This document shows, one piece after another, positions 37,901-46,900 of a stretch of DNA of 64,000 nucleotides. This DNA is from Sclerodactyla briareus (lineage: Eukaryota > Echinodermata > Holothuroidea > Dendrochirotida > Sclerodactylidae). The stretch spans positions 124,001 to 188,000 of the forward strand of contig JAODTK010003143.1 in assembly GCA_026419785.1 (NCBI GenBank), written 5' to 3'. Every line of letters starts with the position of its first letter. The stretch's first letter is position 1. The position numbers and the translations under genes were made by a program. The notes under the pieces are model-generated. The model was given only the letters and a program-made list of their open reading frames with translations, did not search any database and was not told the DNA's origin.

Positions 37901-40900
37901 TTCTTGAAATCCTGCCAATAACCCACTCGATCAAGAGCCTTTCGCATAACGTAGTTAACTTGGGCATAAGCTATGCAACGGCGAAAAAGGTTGCGACAGA
38001 AATCCTCTGCGTATTTCGAGAAGCATTTTTTTTTCAAAATTCCCCTCCGAGGCCACCTCACACCTCTCAATTGACAATCTCATAAAATCCTAATGTTAGG
38101 AGCTGATACTTGTGACTGGTGGGTTAAGACGGAAGCATAAGTTACCATCTGTGCCCCTCTGTCTATGGCTGCAGTAACAACATGTTGGATATTCAACATA
38201 CTGTGGGGTGTTGGATATGTCCTGCGAGTTCAAAACATCCTTTTAACATTCACATGAACATCGGCTTTTAAATCACGTCATTGTGTGTGTTTAAATTTGA
38301 CTCTGAACGTATTACCACCGTCCAGCTCTTGAAGAACAATTGCAGGCCTGGATACAACAAAAGCAATTCCTGGAAAATTGGGAAACTATCTAATAGGCCC
38401 TAACCCATTCCCATAAATGTTCCTATGGGGAGGTTATGGCATTCAAAGTTTTGGTCATATGCTGAGAAATTGGGTAGAATCCCCAATGCACATAATGCAA
38501 TGACATCACACTTGACAACGCCGGGAAGTCTATTTCATGTATTTTCATTGTTTCTTTTGTTAAAAGTCAGGCATTTGTCAGAAGTTCTGTTGTCTTCACT
38601 CACCAAAGTAACCATCAACACCTCCACCCATTAACAGCAATCCTCTCCCATAGACTTAATGCTTTCTGATTGAAAATTGTACTGAATTCCAATGGAAACA
38701 AAGATTGTATGCATGTTTGTGGCCGAGTATGACATCATTTAAATATTGCATGAATGGGATGCTCCTCCGATCTTGCACAATATACATGCACAAACTTAAA
38801 AGGTCTGAACTCCATACGGAAGGTCGTATTGAACTTAGGGTTTGGACGGATGCATTCAGTTTTCCTCCTGCGGATATATTAGCCTCTCCATAATCATCCT
38901 GCAGTGGTCCTTTAAAAATCTGAATTTTGAGCTTCGTATCTCTCACAAAATAAGTTAGGTTTCTAGAATTTGCACAGTCATTCCAATCCTTCAACACCCT
39001 GCGCCTCGAGATGCCCCCGAATGTGACGTCAACGTCCACCCCCAACCACACAACCAATCCCACAAACACCACAACTGGGGGAGTAAACATGAGGTCAATT
39101 TCTTGCACGAAGAGGACATCATCGAGGACATCCAGAAGACCATTGAAACGAAACTCCTCAGCTGGAACTCCTCGCGAACGTATTTTGCTCAGGTATGACG
39201 GCATAGTTTTGCTCCTTGTTCAGGAAGCACTGCCTTTATAGGTGGCTATCACCAACACTAAGCCAGTTTACATCAATTCTGGTCACCCCCAAATCCTTGT
39301 GACTGATATTTTCTAATTAGTAATAATCGGTAGGAGTACTCCCCCAAAGCACTCAGCTGTAGGTGCTCGCTACCTGCTGGTGATGCGTTAGTTGTGGAGC
39401 AGCAGCTCTGCTTAGACACCATGTTTGGTCTGCAATGCAATCATTCCATAGGCCTCATGCTGTAGTAACGTGATCCCATGGCCTATACATTAGCCAACCC
39501 TTTCCTCCATCCGTTTGCCTGTCCTATGGCTACTTTGTATATACTTCTTATATACTTTAACTACTGGCAGTAGTTTTTTATTGTGATGCCCATGGGTAAC
39601 CCTGATCCTACTACACGTAACATCTTATGGTTTGACAAAATTACTGTACTTAACAGTAATCCTTCCAAATCCTGCTCAGATTCCCACTTCCCAATGGGGC
39701 TATTTGGAGTTACCAGATACAATTACCAGTTAGCCTAAACGGCCTTGGGTCAATGCGCCACTGCAAGGAATATTGATATGAAATTTTTCAGAGCAAAGCA
39801 TACCTCGCATTCTTTTTCACATGGTACTTTAATAATTCAATGAAGAATCTGCATTGACACATATGATTCCATTACAGATAGACCCGATTCTCACTGGATA
39901 TAGTAGATACAACTGTAATAAACAGCTTTAGCAATGATTCTTTCACATTCCAACACAATTTCCATGCAAAATTGAGGCATTCTTTCGGCAGTTGATAGTT
40001 TAAGGGCTACTAGCTGTTGGTTTTACTGGGTGGAGCTACAATTTTGAAAGAATAAGAAAAAAACTGGGAACACATATTGCAAGCACGCACAATTGTTCCT
40101 GAACCCCTTCCCTGATTCAATGTTATAATTGGATCGATCATGCTGCCTAAATACAACCCCAGTGAACTGGGGAGCATGGCTTTTTATTAGTATAGTGTAG
40201 GTCCATGGGCATGGATAGATCTTTGCTCCAAGGAAAGTTGTGGGTGCTTATGGGAGAGGGGCAGTATCCAGAAGGAATCTGGTAAAACTTGTGGTGCTTG
40301 CCCCCTTGATCAAGGATTATAGAATAGGCACCCAATGAGGGAACGATGTCGAAATGTGGATAGAAGGTTGTGTTATAATAGTAGCTAAATTCTTAGTTGG
40401 TACCAATGCTTCCATCTCTTCTACCAGGCGGCCCCGTACCCGTGTCACGAAGTGACTTCCAAGGATGGTCAGAGGCGAGTTTCGAGACCTCGACCCCCAA
40501 GAGCCGTGAGACGGTACATCAGATGGTCCGGACGATGCGAGGGAGCAGAAGCTTGATGCTTTCATTCCATCGTCCAGAAATCAGCTCAGACCAAAGCAGA
40601 GGCGGGGCCCAGCAGGAAATCCCATGCAGGGTCAGGGGGGTCGAGAGACGGATCACCCCAAGAGGCCTGGAGATGAGCAGGTTCTCCCGCCCTATTGAGT
40701 AGACACCACCACAGATCGCCAGGGAGAAAGGCAATTTACCCTTACCTGTTTACAGTTTACCTGGAATCTGTGGTTGAATATTTAAGACAACAAATACGTG
40801 GAATCACATATCACTCTTCTTCTGTTTTTAATTTTTTTATTTTATGAGAAATTCTGAAGGCACCAACAGCTTCAGTGGAGTACTTTTACAAGATGCATGT

Positions 40901-43900
40901 TTTTGATTAATTGGATTTTAAACACTACAGTTTTTAGAGCCAAAAACTCCGGCAGAACATATGCCAAAGAATCTAATTGATTGACATTGCAGATTCGAAC
41001 AATATTGGCTCAAAATCTAACCCAGTCTTTGCCAGTGTGGTTGTGACTTGGCATGTTTGTGTATTTTTTGCTTGCTGCCTTGATCCATTCAGGCCTTTAT
41101 TCCATGAAGCTACCTATCTTTAACTGGATCTATTGTATGGACGTAAATAAACTACGATTGAAAAAATCTGGTTTGAATACGATATTATCGATGCGGTCAA
41201 AACAAAACAAATTTATTCTGTTCCGGCCGGCCGACTACTCTGGAAATTCGCGTCTGATCACCATTTTCTCACATACAAAAATGGAATTTGAATGCTGTAC
41301 TTTGACTGAAGTTCTTCTTGTAAATGGAGTTTTTGAATGGAAAGCGTGGAATGAATTTTCCATATCATTGAGCTTGAAGCCTTGAAGGTTGAATGGAGCT
41401 TTACGACTGGAAATGAATAAATATCTACCCCATATCCCCTCTGCGGAGAGAACGATTGACCAGGTTTCCCCTCTGCCACTGGAGAGGAGCCTCCTTCCTC
41501 TGAAGAAGTCTGGGGTGAGGCAAGAGCCAGTGGTCCCCCTTCAAGGCAGCACCACCGACCGATCAAGCTCACCAGCATCCTGAACCTGCAGCAGTCGGTA
41601 GAGGAAATGAGCCCACCAGGGATTGAGGGCACTGTTCAAGAACGGCACCCGTCGTTGCTTGCGCAACGCTGAATATGCATGCTCAGCATCATACGAACTG
41701 TAACCTTTGTAAACACTAATACGAAATGAGGTTAGTCTCGTGTGTAGCTTGTTGGTTGAACCAGTACGGGTATTGAGGGTATTTTTGAGGAACCACACCA
41801 TAACAGAGATGAGGGTATTTTTGAGGAACCACACCATAACAGAGATGGAGGGTATTTTTGAGGACCACACCATAACATAGATGGAGGGTAATTTTGAGAA
41901 CAAACCATAACAGAGATGAGTCTTCTTCTCCTGTAGCAGGGTAAGTTTTTGGGTTTATAGAAGGCATGCAATGTGATCTATAGGGATCACCCAGACAATG
42001 GTCATACCAAGTCTTGAAAAGAATGTGCCGTTTGCTATGGTCCCTAACTGAAAGAGTGGCTGTGGCAGCTTCAGTCAAAACGGTTCTGAACCCTTACAAA
42101 ACCACAGCCCTACCTAATACAACAGTCAGACATCTATGGATTTACAAACCTCTGACATCGAACACCATCTGAACATCAATCTGAAATATCCAACCATCCG
42201 TGGTTGAGAATCCGGGACTGACCATAGTTCATTAACATAGTTTACCAGGGACGACCTAGTCCATTGCTCTTGTTTGCTAAGCTAAACAGGAGTCATAACC
42301 CTATCTATTTCTATTTCCATCACATTGAAGAGTCCCTATCCTAGCAATGGAGCAGGGAGTCACTCTAGGTTGTGAATTAAAACGTACTTTAATTGACTTT
42401 AAAGATAACTGACAGCAATCTCCGCCATCCAGCTCCACAACCGATTCTCTCATTTCCGGCTGTCAGTGTTGACGTAATGCTCCATGGAGTTTTGCAACAT
42501 CCCCGTTCGCTATGAATAATTCACCTTGCATAGGATTAATTTTGGGTGCAACTGAGAATTCGAGATAATGTTTTTTTTTTTTTTTTCCACCTATGTGGAA
42601 ACCCTTTTGACCTGATGAGTCATTTTGCTATCATGTTTATAACTAGGTTGCAGAGTGTGTTGTCCTAGTCTCGGACAGATTCTTGTGGGCCTCTGTGTTA
42701 ATTATTCCGACATAGCTTGAACTAGCATCCATGGCTGGCATTGAATTCAATTCATTATATCTGACTGGTCATATTTTGTTCTCTCCTCAGCAAGGAGCTA
42801 TTCTACCAACTGTTCCTGTTCGATTTTGGGAATTTTGGGAATCAATGAGCTTTCATGGAGTACAGTAACATTCTGGAACAGTGTTTTTGACATAGGGTGC
42901 TTCTCAGTGCCGCCTATTTTTTAGATAGGTCACTCCTGCGTCGTTGTTTTCTGTACATTTCAACAGAAAAGATAGTCTAATGGATTTCAGTGCACATGAA
43001 CTGTTCAGAATTCCTCAATTGCTCAATGCCTCATTTTGGCACGAAATGTCTCTTATCCAGCCCATCTGCCCTACAAACACCGACTGCTTTTGTCTCACAA
43101 TCCTCCTCCAACATCAATAAGGGTTTGCAACTTCATTGAATTTTATCTGAATATTCGAATGTAACCCTATTACATTTCTACATACTGTTAAAAAGATCTT
43201 TGTGATCATTGCAATGGTAGAGTGACTATAGAGAGTGGGTGCTTCAAACAACTACAATCTAGTGATTTCTGCACAAAACTGAATGTCAACCATGTCGCTT
43301 ATGGCGCGTGGATGAGGGTGAAGGCAGTGTCGACTATAGTTGCCAGTGGCAACTCAAAGGTTCCGTGTCTTCATGACTACTGTCGCCAGTTGTTCAAATA
43401 ATTCCCTACTAATTTTAGAGACGGTAATATTTCCCACTCACACATGATCAAATTGAATGACATGACAGTACTTTGTATGCATTGGCTAATACTAGACTCC
43501 GTGGTGTTGTAGCAACCCTCCGTTATAATGACCAAAGTAGCTTCCTAAGTCCGTCACGTCACATTCATGAAATGCCCGTCCCAACACCTCCATGCTTCTG
43601 GCCAAGCAGATTTTTGAAACAGTTGACAATGGGGCGGCCAAATCAACCAACCGGTGGAGTACAACTCTCCATTTTTTCTTGATCGAGTATTATTGGAACG
43701 TTATATGCGAATCTACTTGCATATAAAGGGAAACTCTATACCAGCGATGGACTACGGTGAGCCAACCTGACATCATAAATGGCACAACGTAGAGCCTGTT
43801 ATTCCAGTGATAGCTGGCCAAAATTGCCAAACATCAGCCTAAATGGAGGGGGGGGGGGGGGCACCTGTTGCAAGGAAGTCCCGATGAATGTTGACCTAAC

Positions 43901-46900
43901 TTTGTGACATGGTTCATTGCTGTTGAACATCACTTGAATATTGCGATGTCAACCACTGTTTGAAAAATGACCAAATGGCTTACTTCTAATGAAACTACAG
44001 TATAGAATTTATGGAAATCATGTAAATGTTCCTTCGACAGTCGGCAGTTATTCTTCAGGATTTTTCACAGATTTATTCTATTATTAGGTTGTATGGTTTG
44101 AAGCTACTGCACATTGGTGCTCTTGTATCTACTAGGTGCTGTTTACTTTTGATATTAGGGTGACAATAGTTATCATGTTTTATACACCTTGTCAATCAGT
44201 GGGCCCCTAGGCGCTCAAATCCTTCGTACAAAGGATTATAAAGTTCTCATGTTGGATATAAATTTGACCTGACGATTTAGTCGCAGTGGAACGGCCAGGG
44301 AAGGGGGGGGGGGAAGGGGGGGGGGGAACACAGCATTAAAACCTAATGTTCTGAACACTTGCGGTTGCAGGGATATAATTATGGATATATCTTGACGGTT
44401 TCTTTTTTTAGTGATAGAAAAGCCAGGGAGATTAGGATCAGCAGATTTAGGATCCGAGCATTTGAAAATGGTTAGTTGTTTGTCTGTGTGTATGTGAGAT
44501 CATTCCTCCTAGGTTGGGTGTCAGTGTTTTGTAGAGAGGGGGGGATTAATCCAATGTCCCACAAGATTTCAATAGTGCCAGGTTTCCAGTGTTCACTGGA
44601 CATTTTCCCTGGACCCTAGGTGGCCTGTACTTGCAGTTTTGATGGGCAAAAAGTTCCTCACGCTCCACTTCATGGTTTCACTGTAACAAAGTGGGTTTCT
44701 CGAAAATGTTTTGGGATATTTGCAATTAGGTCTCTTTGATCAGTCGGTGAAGCAGTTCTTGTTGGACATGGAACCTCTTCCACTCCTCTAGGTTCAGAGT
44801 GGAGTTCACTGATCGTCCCCTCGAGAGGATGTGAAACGGTTGGTTCCGGGAGATGGTTGGGATTGGTTACACCCCCTCGGCCTCGATATAATTGAGCATA
44901 GTCGAGAAGGCAGCAAAATTAATCTCTAGTGCTCATCCACTCAAATAGGGCAGCTACGATTCCCTGATGATCATTTATTCGCTCACCGAACCTGTAGACT
45001 TCAAATTCAACATATGCGAGAAAAAAAGTTATAGTGCCAGTATAATACCATATGGCTATAATTGAGGCATAAAACTGTATATAGCTGATTGAAGTAACAG
45101 CGGTTGGAAGTTGGAACATGACTTCGAGATTATGAGATGAGACAGACTTAAGGCCACATGTGTGCAATCATGTGGCGCAACTTGTGTCTAATAATTGAAA
45201 ATCACTATTTGGCAGCAGTGTCTGATGTGTCCTGATTGTGATCAATCAGAGGGTCCATACTTGAATCAGCTGATTCGTTTCTAGCGATTCTAGTCATTAT
45301 GACTTCGACAAAATGGCAGCCTCCATGGAAGGGACGGAGCGCCCAAAATAGACGAGATCTAATAGGAGTGTGAGGAAGCGTGGGTCTGTATTTAGATCGT
45401 GTCAATCTTAGTAGGCCTACAGTAAACCGAGCTCATTTCCGGCTGTCTGTTGACGAATGCGTCCCATGGATGGTTTTTGGCAACAAACATCCCAGTAAGC
45501 TATGAATAATCTGCATATTGGATTATTCCACATTGCATAGAGATTAAAGTTAAAATTTTTGTGCACGGAGATTTTAGATATGTTTTTGTTTTTTTTCCAC
45601 ATATGATGGAAACCCGTTGTTGACTGATGATCATTTGTATAATGTTATACTAGGTTGCCGATGTGTGTTGTCCCTATCGCTCGGACATTGATTCTTTGGG
45701 CCTCTGTGTTTTATTCCGAGCATAGCTTGAATAGCTCCCATGGCTGGCAATCGAATTTCAATTCCAGTATATATTACGGTCAGATTTTTGTTCTCTCCTC
45801 AGCAAGGACTATTCTACCAACTGTTCCTGTTGATTTTTTGGAATTTTTGGAAATCATGAAGCTTTCAGTGATGTACAGTAACCTTCTGGTACGTTTTTGA
45901 CATAGGGTGCTTCTCAGTGCCGCCTATTTTTAGATAGTAGTCCTCCGGAAGTCGTTTGTTTTTCTGTATAACCAATTTCAACCGAAAAGATAGTCTTGGA
46001 AAATTTACGTGCACTGACTGTTCAGAATCCTCATTGCCTCATGCTCATTTTGTGGCACTGAATGTATCATTCCATCCTCTGCCTCCTACAAACACACGAC
46101 TGCTTTTGTCCACAATCCTCGAACATCAATAGGTTGCAACTTCATTTGAATTTTATATTCGAATTTTGAATGTACCCTATACATTTCTTACTGTTAAAAG
46201 ATCTTTTGTGATCATTGCAATGGTAGAGTTACTTTAGAGTACGTGCTTCAACAACTACAATCTAGTGATTCTGCACACACTGAATGTCAACAATAGTCGC
46301 TGATGGCGCGTGGAGGAGGTGAAGGCGTGTCGACTAAGTTGCCCTGGCTCAAAAATGGTCGATGTTTCATGACGACTTCGATCCATTTTTTTCAAATAAT
46401 GCCCTACTATTTTAGATTAGACCGGTATTTTCCCAATCACATGATCAAATTAATGACGACAGTCATTTGTAGGCATTGGCTATAGCTAGACTGTGGTGTT
46501 GTAGCAACTTCTCCGTTATGAAATGACGAAGAGTAGCTTCCTAAGTCAATGGAGTGAATGGAGTGATGCAATCTTTTTTCACACCTTCACCGAATATAGT
46601 GGGAGAGCCATACGAAATCAGGGTGACATGTTTGGCGTGGAAGGCTTACTCGACTACCGTTTTTCCACCCCCCCCCCCCCCCCTTCGCTTCTCTTTGCCC
46701 TTTCATTAGACATCAAACATAAACTATCATATGATGTATCTTTTTAAGCTTTACGAAATATAAAGTGGAAATCTATAGAAAAGAGTTTGGCCGTTACGGG
46801 TTGGAAGGTCGAATCTAACCCCTTCTCTTCTCTCTCTTCAGCCCAAGGGTCATTGTAACAGATTTTTCTTTAACACGCCCAGTGAAAGAGGGACTATCAA

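Noticed and set aside
38656..39204. 182-codon open frame on the - strand
   Set aside because: It lies antisense to MLH1 exon 11, whose + strand translation is clearly homologous; the frame is a shadow of the exon and its insert.
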